Origin: Whalleya microplaca | Lineage: Eukaryota > Ascomycota > Sordariomycetes > Xylariales > Xylariaceae | Reading direction: 5' to 3' | Length of the DNA stretch: 64,000 nucleotides | Assembly: GCA_022497155.1 (NCBI GenBank) | Contig: MU385754.1 | Span: 124,001 to 188,000, forward strand | Position numbers and translations under genes: made by a program | In this document: positions 49,420 through 60,115 of the stretch, piece by piece | Position numbering within the stretch: the first letter of the stretch is position 1 | How the letters are laid out: every line of letters starts with the position of its first letter | The notes under the pieces: model-generated | Database searches by the model: none | Told to the model about the DNA's origin: nothing | Seen by the model: only the letters and a program-made list of their open reading frames with translations

Positions 49420-49958
49420 CTTGCCGTATAAGTGTTGTGGTTGATGAAGGGGATCTCCAGAGCTTAAGGTCGAGTGTTTGTTCTTTCTGTAGGTTGTCTG
49501 CTGCATGTACTGCAACTGAGAGCTTCCATGTGCTAATAAGTAAACTGTATGAATAAGGTATGTATATGTACACCAGCACTCACCAAAGTTGATGTCCCAG
49601 CTGTGTCCCTGCCCGTCCAGTTGAAAGCCACACAGCCACATACACAGTACATGCGTCGACGCATGGACCACCTGCATTCGGCCATTCACTACGGATTACA
49701 TAGAGTTCGGCGCTAGTCCCGTTACAGACTAGCAAATAGTTCCTCGACGGGTCCACTCTTTTTTCTACTGAGGAGCAGCTCTGCCAATGAATTTTTTTTT
49801 CTTTCGGGGCCCTTTTCTATCTACCTAGATAAATTTTACAACAGCAAGCTCTGAAATCCCGGCAGCTTCGTTTCTCAACCTCAATTGAAACAAGCCGGCA
49901 ACCACGACAGAAGCTGCGCAGGACCGATTCACGGCGCAATTTACGTTCGCCTGCAACC
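49420..49958. promoter_or_regulatory. Shared divergent promoter of VMA6 and NOP58
   Basis: 539 bases separate the VMA6 (minus) and NOP58 (plus) start codons. A T-rich run lies at about 49790-49803 and a pyrimidine-rich leader precedes NOP58. No specific binding site is identified. Confidence 0.5.
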
Positions 49959-52168
49959 ATGCCTCTTTTCGTGCTTGCAGAGACGCCTGCGGGGTGAGTG
50001 CTCCACGCGAAAACTCGGTATGAAAATAAATATATGCTGATGGGATGATATAATAGCTACGGCCTGTTCAAGGCGAAGGACAAGAAGTTACTTGCGCGAG
50101 ATGATATCACCAAGCAGCTCTCCGGCGCCGACGCCATTAACTCTATGTAAGTCGATTCAGGTCATGTCGCGGTCTGTCTGTTTTATCTGCATGAATGCTT
50201 GCTTACCAGGTTTGTGAAGGCTGTCGCTCAAGAAGATGGTCAAGTTTGAGGACTCAGCCCAGGCTCTTGGCGAATACACCTCCCTCACCGAAGGCAAAGT
50301 CACCCCGATGTTACAGAACCTGCTCGACGACATCAAGGAGGAGAGAAAGGCGTCTCTTGCTGTGGCCGACCCGAAGTTAGGGGCTGCGATTAATGTTCTG
50401 CCTCAGCTGAATATCACTCCCGTGTCCGACTCCTCTACAAATGAACTCTTCCGAGCTATCAAGACCTACCTTCCAGAGCTGTTCCCTGAATTGGATGAAG
50501 ACTATCTCGGGAACATGGCTCTTGCCCTGTCCCACTCCATCTCCCGCCACAAGCTCAAGTTCTCCCCCGATAAAGTTGATGTCATGATTGTCCAAGCCAT
50601 CAAGCTTCTTGATGACTTAGATAAGGAGCTGAACAACTATGCTATGCGCGTCAAGGAGTGGTATGGCTGGCACTTCCCCGAGATGGACCGGATAGTGAAC
50701 GACAACCTCGCGTATGCACGAATTATCCTTGCTATGGGCATGAGAGAGAATGCAGTCAACGCAGACCTGTCCGAGATTTTGCCCGAGGATATCGAGACTC
50801 GCGTCAAGGCCGGAGCCGAGGTCAGTATGGGCACGGAAATTGGCGAGATTGACCTCGAGAACATCAAGCTCCTCGCCGAGCAGGTCATCAGCTTCACCGA
50901 GTACCGACAACAGCTTTCCCAATACCTTACGTCGCGTATGAAGGCGATCGCACCCAACTTGACCGAGATCCTCGGTGAGCTGGTTGGTGCCCGTCTCATC
51001 GCCCACACTGGTTCCCTGATGAAGCTCGCGAAGAGCCCCGGAAGTACCATCCAGATCCTTGGTGCCGAGAAGGCGCTTTTCCGAGCCCTCAAGACCAAGC
51101 ACGACACGCCTAAATATGGTCTAATCTATCACTCGTCCCTGGTTGGACAGGCGACAGGCAGGAACAAGGGCAAGATCGCCCGTATGCTTTCCGCTAAGGC
51201 TGCTTTATGTCTACGTGTTGATGCCCTCTCTGAGCTGAACGCCGAGGGCATCGATGGGGCCGAGATCGCCATTGACGATGACGAGAGAGCGGACATGGGC
51301 ATCCGATTACGCGCGAATCTCGAGGATAAGCTCCGCCGATTAGAAGGAAAGCCGTTAGTATCTAAGGGCACCAAGATCGGTCCGAATGGTGCCACTCTCT
51401 CGAAATTCGAGGTGAAGCCGACGCGAAATTACAATGCCGATGCCGATGGTCTCGCTACAAGTGCCAAAAAGACCCCTAGCAAGCCTTTAATACAGGAGGT
51501 TGAGGATACGCCAATGGGTGATGCCGAGAGCGAGGAGGACTCGGATGAAGAGGATTCAGACGCTGAGATGAACGGCACAGAGAAGGGTAAGTCACCATAT
51601 TTTTCCACAACAAGACCCCACCACACCTAGTATATTGGGTAGCAACTCCACTATTTCTGCATCTCCTGGGAAGCAGTGGCAATTTCCAATTGTCGTCGCA
51701 ACTCGGAAGGGGGAGAACTCGCATGGAGAAGTAGCATCAACGAAATATACATTCACTAACACGCTTGCAGTAACACCCAAAAAGAAGGCCAAGGAAGCAC
51801 GGAAAGAAGAGAAAGGCTCGGCCAAGAAGAGCAAGAAAGCAGCCCGCAAGGATAGCGAGGATGCTCCTGCCTCCACAACACCAGGCAAGCTTTCCGAGGC
51901 CGACTACGCCCGGCTGGCGGAGGAAGCCGGCATCTCGGTCAGCAAATTCAAGCGCAAGTACGAGCGCGGCGACGTCAAGGTAGCCGCCAACGGGACGCCA
52001 CAAGTTTTCAGCAAGAAGGAGCTGAAGAAGCTGAAGAAGGCGGAGGCGGCCAAGGTCGCCGCGGCCGCGCCCGAAGCAGACTCCTCCAGCAAGAAGCGGA
52101 AGCACGCGGAGGACGGCGGCGCAGAGAAGAAGAGTAAGAAGAAGTCGAAGAAGGAGAAGTCTTCGTAG
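49959..52168 (+). CDS. NOP58: Nucleolar protein NOP58, box C/D snoRNP core
   Basis: Four exons: 49959-49993, 50057-50146, 50220-51586, 51771-52168 (introns 63, 73, 184 bp), 629 residues. The N-terminus [20 protein letters not shown] is the NOP5 N-terminal domain. The coiled-coil section includes [14 protein letters not shown]. The Nop RNA/protein-binding domain is at about 300-370 ([36 protein letters not shown]). The tail is alternately acidic and Lys-rich ([24 protein letters not shown]), typical of the family. NOP58 pairs with NOP56 and fibrillarin to guide 2'-O-methylation of rRNA. The acceptor at 50219 was preferred over one at 50209, which would run into a stop; it rebuilds [16 protein letters not shown], aligned with relatives. 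The last intron falls in the tail. All key regions are intact. Confidence 0.94.
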
Positions 52169-53112
52169 ACTAGACGGCTCAACTCGGCTGATCCGTTACT
52201 TTTTCTCTTCTTTCTTCTCTGTATCATATCATACCATATGTCGGTCGCACCACGCATATAGTTGCGCAAATGCGTTTTTTCGCGGTCATCAAAAGGGCGG
52301 CGTTCCGGAATAATTGCGGATTGTGGTCATGTCATACCAGGATCAGTGTTGGGAGTTGATGGCCTCGCGTCGTTGTTAGCTGAGATAGCTTAATTCAAGC
52401 GAGCCTTGGCTTTTGTTCAAGTATATCGAGTGTTCTTGAGTCGTGTCTGAGATTTTAACTGTATGCACGTGGAATATGCACGTGGAATATGCACGTGGAA
52501 GTGAAACTGAATGTTGTGGATTGCCAAATGCCCCTTTTCTATCTACCAGGGACAATCTTAGAGCCAACCTATATACGCCCACAGAGCAGAGTTAAGGTAC
52601 ATTATAGTATTACTATCTTTATAAGACAGAAATGAACTGTTTCTTGACCTTGAGTTCTAAAAGTTCTGCTTTGTTGAGTTTATTGTTCATATCTAACGTC
52701 TTGATGGGATTAAGGCGAGTTACTACTTGGGTGCCAATACTAGATGTTATTATTCAAATGTAACTTGGAATCTCAGATTTGTCATTTCAAGTATCTTCAA
52801 CTGGATTATACAAGAAGCTTTGGTAGTCTAATGATTATAGAGAATCAGTCCGAAGTTATTGGCAACGAGCTTCAGTGCAGATAGGTATAGTGCTACCGAC
52901 CAGTTGAGCTGCACCAGCTGCCATCAGCTGGCACATTTTCCCTACAACCACTGACGTCGCTCCCCAGCCAGCCAATCAACCACCTACTATTTTCCTCCAA
53001 CCCACCTCACTCAACCTCACCTTCACTCTCTATACCTACCTCTACCCTCACCGCATTCCCTACCACACATTCCCTACCACAGCACCCAACCATACTACAG
53101 AATCACTCCTCG
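52169..53112. other. Intergenic stretch upstream of the Hub1-like gene
   Basis: 944 bases, no gene supported. It includes the tandem repeat annotated at 52463-52500. The last 150 bases are CA-, CT- and ACC-rich, typical of a fungal 5' leader. Confidence 0.6.
52463..52500. repeat. Three tandem copies of a 13-bp unit containing CACGTG
   Basis: The unit ATGCACGTGGAAT is repeated three times head to tail (last copy one base short), each with the palindrome CACGTG, a target of bHLH factors. It lies about 0.6 kb upstream of the Hub1-like gene and 0.3 kb downstream of NOP58. A regulatory role is only a possibility. Confidence 0.7.
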
Positions 53113-53976
53113 ATGTCAGACAAACCCACCTCACCACGGGGCGAATCGCCACCCCCTCGCAAGCGCAGCCGCAGCCAATCGCCGCGTCGCGAGCGAAGGG
53201 ACCGGGACCGGGATCGGGACAGTCGCAGGGGAGGCGACGACAACTACCGCCCGCAGCGCGACGGGGGAAGGGATAGCGGTAGATACGGAGACCGCGACCG
53301 CGATCGCAACAATGGCTGGAGGAACGGTAATAATCGCAGAGATGGGGATCACGATATTGACCGAGACTCTGGGCGGGATTCTGGAAGGCGGGGCGAGGAT
53401 CGTGAGCCTAGGGATGCGGAGAGGAGATTTCCGGATAGGGATAGGGATGAGGCCAGGGATCAGGGCAGAGGTGAAGGCAGACCCAGACCCAGGAAAAATC
53501 CCGCCGGCTTCAAGTTCAAGGATAAGCGCCGCGACGAGCAGGACGACGACGACCGGCGCGGCGGCTCCTTCAGAGGCTACAGGAACCGCTCGCCCTCCCC
53601 CCGTCGACGGGACCGCGAGCCAGCGCCCACTTCCTCATCGACCAAGAAACCGAAGTCCAGCAAATCCAGCAGCGGTGCGGCAGATACCACGCAGCCCCCC
53701 GCGCGAGCACCCGCCGCAACAGCAGGTGGAGGGGGAGAGGAGATGATCATCGTGCACGTGAACGACCGGCTGGGGACGAAGGCGGCGATCCCGTGCTTCG
53801 CGTCGGACCACATCAAGGAGTTCAAGATCATGGTGGCGGCGCGCATCGGGCGCGAGCCGCACGAGATCATGCTGCGCCGCCAGGGCCAGAGGCCCTTCAA
53901 GGACATGCTCACGCTCGCCGACTACGAGATCAGCAATGGCGTGCAGTTGGACCTCGAGGTCGATACGGGGGATTAA
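53113..53976 (+). CDS. HUB1: Hub1/UBL5-like ubiquitin-fold protein with Arg/Asp-rich N-terminal extension
   Basis: Single exon, 287 residues. Residues 211-287 form a Hub1/UBL5 ubiquitin-like domain: MIIVHVNDRLGTKAAIPC, then SDHIKEFKIMVAARIG, FKDMLTLADYEISNGVQLDL. The NDRLG motif is kept, as is the Asp equivalent to yeast Hub1 Asp22 (in FASDHIKEF), the contact for the HIND motif of Snu66/Prp38. Yeast Hub1 has only 73 residues and ends in a Tyr-Tyr pair; here that end reads EVDTGD. Residues 1-210 are Arg/Asp/Gly-rich with SPR and RSRSQSPRR blocks, like RS-type splicing factors. Hub1 binds spliceosome proteins without conjugation and alters 5' splice-site use; a nuclear splicing role is expected. 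Start chosen at the first in-frame ATG. The domain call is firm; function of the extension is inference. Confidence 0.85.
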   Translation: MSDKPTSPRGESPPPRKRSRSQSPRRERRDRDRDRDSRRGGDDNYRPQRDGGRDSGRYGDRDRDRNNGWRNGNNRRDGDHDIDRDSGRDSGRRGEDREPRDAERRFPDRDRDEARDQGRGEGRPRPRKNPAGFKFKDKRRDEQDDDDRRGGSFRGYRNRSPSPRRRDREPAPTSSSTKKPKSSKSSSGAADTTQPPARAPAATAGGGGEEMIIVHVNDRLGTKAAIPCFASDHIKEFKIMVAARIGREPHEIMLRRQGQRPFKDMLTLADYEISNGVQLDLEVDTGD

Positions 53977-54695
53977 GGGGGGAAGGCGATTTAATTGGGA
54001 TGCCGGGGATGTGCTGAGGGTGGAGGGCGCCGGAGCAGGGTTCGTGACGGGTACATAAAAGCTTGGCTTGGCCGTTGGACTAGATAGAGGTGATATTCAC
54101 TGATACCCCTGATATGGCGCGGACGTGTTGAAGCTCTTGATGTGATTTTGAAGGACTGCAATTTGGCCGTGATGAACTTTGAAGAACTCTCCATCGAGTT
54201 CTAGACAGCCCTAGGTTAGATGAGGCACTGATGAGCCGCCAAACTCGCCCAATCGATAATGACGCCAGTAATCCTTGACGCTTTGGATGAGTGCGAACCT
54301 TCGTGTGGTTTTTCCGGTCCTTGAGATTTAGTGAATGGATATAATAGGACGTCTCCGCAGCCCTTAGGAAGATGAGTGGGAATGTAACGCCAGCGGACAC
54401 GTTATATGCTTCCTGGTGGGTTGGTAACCATGAGCTGGGTATTTCGTCTACGAGTTGCGGCTCAATTGATATAATGATATGAGTTCAGGTGGGTGTGTCG
54501 AGTCATACGGTGTTCTCTTAATAACGTTACCTGGGACGATGTGGTATACTTATCATACTGGGGCTAAGATTCAGACGTTGCAGAGAGAAGTCGGCTTTCC
54601 TAAATAGACTCTGATACTCCTAAAGTAGGATACTATAACACTAAGGCAGTACTAACAAGGCGTGTACCTATCCTCCGTTCTTAGTTTTGGAATAC
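53977..54695. other. Intergenic stretch between Hub1-like gene and F-box pseudogene
   Basis: About 720 bases with no supported gene. Convergent 3' ends of the plus-strand Hub1-like gene and the minus-strand F-box pseudogene fall here. Confidence 0.6.
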
Positions 54696-56839
54696 TCATC
54701 CGTCATGTGCATCCCGCCATGGTGAATACCGCCCCAGATCTATCACTCGACTGGTTTCAGACAGATGCATGGTCGATTCTTCTCCTATCCCTTCGTCTTT
54801 CACTAGTTCCCAGTCATCCATGACGTCATGGTAACTCCAGACAATATATCCATCACGGGCGACCAGGAGTAGCAAGTCATCATCTCCCATCACTCGGGCA
54901 GACTTGTCCATAGGAGGTGTCTGGTAGCAATGGTGGATGCTCTTTAGAGGAAGATTCTCGCCCGTATGATAGTCCTCTGGGCCTGCACTTTGCTATAGAG
55001 GCAAAGGCCACTTTTTACGGTCGGTATTTGAATGGTAGTTGTAGAAATGAGGAGGGGACGTGTTGGGTGGAAGACCCGACGCAGAAACTGGTAAGGCAGT
55101 TGGCATGAAATCGACGAGTCTATCATGAATTTGCGAGAAGAACCTAGTTGGCCCTATAGTGCACATCGCTGGACTAGCACTGCTATATTTACTGGTGATC
55201 ACAGCAAGTAGTGTGGTAAGTTTACGAGGGTACCCATATTCAAAGTCCAGAGGCACTTGCATCGTAAGGGTATTATTCCAGGGGTGACAGCGGTGAAAAG
55301 CCGTAAGTATGTTCCCATCCACCCTCGTAGCAGGTATGTCGTATTGCCGAAGGATAACTTTCGATGAAAGATATTGAAAGTTACCATGTCTACAGGCACT
55401 GATCTTGGGTCTTCCTGGCCATTTCGGGGGAATCGAGTAGTGCGGACCATGCCGATCCGAAACAGCCCAAAGTCATCTATCTTCGCGCTATTGTGGGTGA
55501 GTAGAATGGGTTTAATACCATTATGGTCGTAATATGCATCCCTGCCTTGTTCCTGTGGGAGGTCGAATTCGTATGTCTTCTTGTGTTGACAGCCTTTGAA
55601 TTCATTGACTTCAAACACCAGTCGAAATATCCCTTGCACTAATAGATGGTAGGCGCTGATAAGGAATGACGTGTCTCTCATGAGTATGAAGAATAATGTC
55701 CAAATTTTCCAGGAAATAGGACTCGGACTCCTGACTTCTGTTTCTGACACTTGCCCGTATGTGTTGATAATCAAGCTCCCACAACCCCCTACCTGATTGC
55801 CACGTGAATGCTTTGTTGTCGATTGTAATGGTAGCAACTCGGTATCCTTCTGTGCAACCTTTCTTCCACATGCTTGGCAAAGGTATCGTAACTAATCGAT
55901 CCCAGTAATGGTCCCAGATTAAGCTGAATTCGTCAGCATTTTTATGCTAAGAAAGTACTTGAATCATGTATATGAAGTGAATAAGCACATGCCAATATCA
56001 ATTATTTGCGAACATATTTTCAAAGATCTTCATAACTGGGGCAAGCGTTCTCGTTTATGGCTACTTGGGGAAGGGCATACTCACAGATCTCTATCTGCAG
56101 TGGCTACAACAACCTTATCCCCTAAAGACACTAAAGTCATGTCTCTAGATGGCGTCTCGGCGTTTGGTATAGAATAAATTTTTCGGCGCTTTGTGACTAG
56201 ATCATCCACGAGGATCGCATTGACTCGTTGCTGCCATGCAATCTTGCCTCGGGAGTAGAAACACCGATCCCCAGCATACTCTCGCGCGGGAATGTGTTGG
56301 CGATTAAACCCCGCCTCAGAGTTTCCCTCGAACCCATCACGTGGGTGTGTCTGTCCGCGCCGGTGGAAATAGTTATCGTCCCTCGAACAAAATCTCTTGG
56401 TTAACACGGATGTGTATAAACCTTGGGTTCTGTTGCGGCGTTTTCTCATTGCGTAGCAGAAACGCGCGGCATAGTCGGAATCTGGTCGAGAATTGGAATG
56501 GGATGAGGTTAGTGAGGGGAAGTTTTGTTCAAGGACAGAGAACATGACGCTTCTCTCGAAGAACCTTTCGCGCCATCTCCTGGAGACAATAAGGGTCGCA
56601 GTGATATCTTCGAGTTCGAGATATTTGGCGATCATAACGATGAGTTCCGCTGGAAGCTTGCTAACAATGTCGTTATTGGATGAAATAGTGGAGAGGTGCT
56701 GTTTCAAGCAATGTATCTCATCGACAGTGAGGCAGTCATCATATATGAGGGCCAAAAGACTCGTTTTGCGTAGTGCGTGATCTGGTTCACCGTTTTCGCG
56801 CCTTAGGTTGACTAGTTGCTTAGATAGGCAGGACTCCAT
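54696..56839 (-). pseudogene. F-box protein pseudogene with two frameshifts and a nonsense codon
   Basis: The start (56839) and first exon to 56085 are intact and encode an F-box at about 58-100 (IVSKLPAELIVMIAKYLEL, TATLIVSRRWRERFFERS). A normal intron follows (56084-55924, GTGAGT..TTCAG with CTGAC branch), then LLIWDHYWDRLVTIPLPSM. The reading then leaves its frame near 55625 and continues in another (FRLVFEVNEFKG, KKTYEFDLP, FGLFRIGMVRTTRFPRNG). It returns to the first frame near 55370 (RQYDIPATRVDGNILTAF). A TAG at 54995-54993 interrupts it, after which the same frame runs to the family-like end RVMGDDDLLLLVARDGYIVW. Two opposite frameshifts plus a stop argue for a recent pseudogene; undetected introns or assembly errors are the alternative. 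Intact relatives are large-family fungal F-box proteins that probably select SCF ligase substrates. Confidence 0.75.
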
Positions 56840-58046
56840 AGTGATGGGGCAATTGTATTGATTACTATTATTGATGATGGACTACCTGTCGTCCGTCTTA
56901 TGTGAAGTGTAAGGTAAGCTTTATACCTAGACTTGATATTACTAAATGGGTAGATGAGTGGCGAGAAGAAGATGTACTCAGGGGCTTTGAAGTTAACAGG
57001 ATATGCGATTAGCCTGAATCATATAGTGTTAAGATATCCTAGGCACGCGCATCTCGAATAGTAACACACAACCTAGACATGAGTGTTGCTAATTGAGGTA
57101 GGTGAGCTAGGTCGGTGATGGTCGCTCTCGCGGGTATACGTAATGACTTAGATATTTATCGCTGAGGTAATTGATGTATCTTGAAAACCGTGTACAGCAG
57201 CTACATGAACCTACCTACGTAGGTACATACGACACCTTCTTCGTTAACACAGTCTCGATCCCCTAGCCATACTTTCTAAGCCCGGAACTTCACGATCGTC
57301 TCTCTAATTTAGCTAGATTATGTATGTTCTCAGTCTCGTGTTGCAATTGCCTAGATCTAAAGCGACGCAGAACAACGTTGAAAGAACAGCCGGCCGTAGT
57401 TAGCAAAGTTAAATCATCACTTACAGAGGCTTTCCACTCTTTGACGCAAGTGACCTTCTAAGGCTTGCTTCTTGGTGTTGACAACCTTGAGTTGCTAAAC
57501 TAAGCAATGGATAGAACTCTGGCGAAGTCAAAGACGAACGTGACTTCCACAAATACGCACTCAATGTCACTCAACTATTTACGAACTAAGTATAGTGTTG
57601 ATATCATATGATATACCTTCAGCTCCGTCTAAAAGATCAGCTTCATTTTTCAATCTCTGATTGGTGAGGTATCTAGGGAGCTTCCACATACTCTCTTCCC
57701 TAGCAAAAATCCACAGTGAAATTTTCTCTTCCGAAAACTATGTTAAATTATCAAATTTTCTTATTCGTTAACTCTCACGTTTGTAAAATAGCCTGTTACT
57801 CTCTTGAAATGTGATTAGCATCTTAGGTGACTCTACAGGTAAAGTTTGCTGCGAACAAACTTGCATGCAACAGATATTACATGCAAGACACCCGATTTAC
57901 CGGTCGGACAATTACTATGAAGTCACCAATTAGCTGGAAGTGAACCTAGTTACAGTGTGTACATATGTAATTATTAAATGCTATATGTATGGGAATGAGT
58001 TTTAATGCCTATGATTTGTTGGTGGTATAATGCGAGATAAGATCTA
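56840..58046. other. Intergenic stretch before the second AT-rich element
   Basis: About 1.2 kb of ordinary intergenic DNA, no gene recognised. Near 57210-57232 there are short ctacctacgtaggtac palindromes of the kind common in the spacers of this window. Confidence 0.55.
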
Positions 58047-58098
58047 CCATGGGTCCCGAGGTCACGGGCCATCCCTAGTGCCGGGACCGCAAAAATCA
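58047..58098 (+). repeat. Left inverted repeat of the AT-rich element
   Basis: 52 bases, pairing with 59323-59374 with about five mismatches, mostly transitions. Weaker similarity continues inward for about 40 bases. Confidence 0.85.
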
Positions 58099-58800
58099 GC
58101 CATTTCTATACAAAACTTACCGTTTTTCACAAGCTATTATAACTTCACTTTACTAGATATAAATCTGATACTTTAAATATAGATATTTTAATAGTAGAAT
58201 AGTAATTGAAAAATAAGGTTGGAAATTTTAAAAAATTATATATATAGTTTAAATATACTTAAAAATAAGAAATTTTAATATATAAAAATTATTACATTAA
58301 ATAATATATATTAAATCGAAAGTAAAATTAAAAAAATAATAATAAATACTTTTAAATATATTTATATATATATTTAATAAAAATATAAAATAATTTTATA
58401 TATTTGTAATATTTTTAATAAAATATAATATTATAAATATATTAAATAAATCGACTTTAATATTAAGATTTAAAAATAAAATAAAATAATGTTTAATAAA
58501 AGGTAATTTATATTAAATATATTATAGTTAAAATAATATAAATTAAAAAGAAAAAATTAAAAATTTAATGTGGGTAATTTTATATTAAAGTTTAAAGTTT
58601 TTCGGTATTTTTCCCATAGTAAAAAGTCTCCACTTTTTCTCCACTTTTAAGACATTTTTTATATACGCTTTAATATAACTCGGATTTAAAATTCGTTTTA
58701 AAAATAATATTATTTTATATTTATATAGCTTAATATAATTTTAAAATTATTTTTTCCGATTTTTCTTTATTTTTAAAATTAACGTTAAATATAAATATTT

Positions 58801-58958
58801 TGTTAGGCATACATTGGGAGCCATACACACTCTCTGTGGCTGCGCCACAGGTGTGTGGCTGAGGAGGTGGCACAGCCACCTCTCTCTCCTTATATAGCTA
58901 TAGCTTTACCCACACACACATAGCTTAGATCATCAATCATAGAGATATAGACCTCACA
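58801..58958 (+). mobile_element. Solo LTR with perfect 5-bp target duplication
   Basis: 158 bases beginning TGTTAGGC and ending CCTCACA, so TG..CA termini. TATTT is repeated exactly on both sides (58796-58800 and 58959-58963). A TATA-like CTTATATAGC lies at about 58889-58898 and a hairpin-prone stretch (ggtggcacagccacc) just before it. Composition is normal, unlike the AT-rich host element on either side. No internal region or second LTR is present, so this is a recombination remnant of an LTR retrotransposon. Superfamily unknown; the short LTR would suit Ty1/copia. Orientation is not determined, as TG..CA is symmetrical; plus is assumed from the TATA-like box. Confidence 0.82.
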
Positions 58959-59322
58959 TATTTTATATAATAAATATTATTTATAATATTTAAAATTATA
59001 TAGCAAAATAAAATATCTAGAAATTTTAAAAAATTCTTTTATTATAGTTATAACTTAATTTTATATTAATAAAAAAACCTTATAATTTTACGATTTTTCC
59101 TTAATTTATTATTTAAAATTAAACTTTTATTTTTATTTTTTATTAATTTTATTAACTTTATTTAATTATATAAACTTAATATAATATATTAATTATTTTT
59201 TTATATTTTTTATAATATTTATTAACTGTTAAAATATATAATATAAGTAGCCGCTTAATTTTAAATTATACATGTAGCTTATAATAAATTGTTAAAAATG
59301 GTGACTTTTATATGTAAACCGT

Positions 59323-59374
59323 TGATTTTTGCGGTCCCGCCACTAGGGGTGGCCCGTGACCTCGGGATCTATGG
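59323..59374 (-). repeat. Right inverted repeat of the AT-rich element
   Basis: Inverse partner of 58047-58098, followed by TA at 59375-59376. Confidence 0.85.
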
Positions 59375-59572
59375 TACTTGTCATTATGACGACGTCGGCC
59401 TGTATAATGATGATACAACTTTAACGTCTACATAGCATATATGTAGTTATGGCCATCTAGAATCTTGAATTGCAACATATAATTAAATCGCAGTCACCAG
59501 GGTACCACGTCTTCAAGCATTCCATATTATCTCCTATAGTTTCGATACGTTACCACAATATACACCAATACT

Positions 59573-59843
59573 ATGTCTGGAACCGAGGATGCAAAGCAGA
59601 AGTTCATGAGAGGTGTCGAAAATACCAGAGCTGCCCCCGAAGGTAAAGAACCTTTGAGGCCTGTATTTCATTGTCATTTAGGCATAGCTAATTGGTGAGC
59701 CAGATACGTCAAAGCAGGCTGGTTCTATGGCTGGCAGTGGATCAGGGGATAACCCCAAGGCTGGCGGGTCAATGCTTAAATCTCTCGCGAAAGGCGACAC
59801 TAATGCATCGAACTATGATCCTAAAAAGGGCCCTTCTACCTAA
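59573..59843 (+). CDS. Small hydrophilic protein, 69 residues, two exons
   Basis: Spliced model: 59573-59642 joined to 59704-59843 (intron 61 bp, GTAAAG..AGCCAG, with a GCTAATT branch site). The product starts MSGTEDAKQKFMRGVENTR, is rich in Gly, Ser, Lys and Asp, has no hydrophobic segment and ends NYDPKKGPST. The short first exon, correct phase across the intron and clean stop support a real gene although neither exon alone is a long frame. I do not recognise a family. Its composition recalls small stress- or conidiation-associated hydrophilic proteins of ascomycetes, but that is only a resemblance. It begins 200 bases after the AT-rich element, in DNA of normal composition. Confidence 0.6.
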
Positions 59844-60115
59844 GTGTTGATGAAGGTTAATATATATCAGGGTAATTTTTAGACATAGCATATATATTCC
59901 TGAATAGTATCTGGACTCTTGACATCTGGAGTAGGATTCTACGGTAGTGTCCATATTTGAATGTCTAAACCTACTTACACTTGGCCTTCCAGCAATGGTT
60001 GTTCTTGAAGAGGGTCTTGCATGATATGGTTGTTTCCTCCAAGACCACAGGTCATCTAGGTCAACACTCGATAATATCGAGCTTAAATAGATGCCATTAA
60101 GTAATTGCCCAACTA

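Larger units (their letters stand above)
58047..59374. mobile_element. AT-rich TIR element with TA duplication (Tc1/mariner-like or MITE)
   Basis: Inverted repeats of about 52 bases (58047-58098 and 59323-59374, starting CCATRGRTCCCGAGGTCACGG) are flanked by TA on both sides (58045-58046, 59375-59376). The repeats are GC-rich and well matched. The interior is extremely AT-rich and unreadable as protein, apart from an inserted solo LTR at 58801-58958. Without that LTR and its duplication the element would be 1,165 bp. Either a short mariner-type transposon fully mutated by RIP, or a non-autonomous element with an AT-rich core. Confidence 0.8.
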
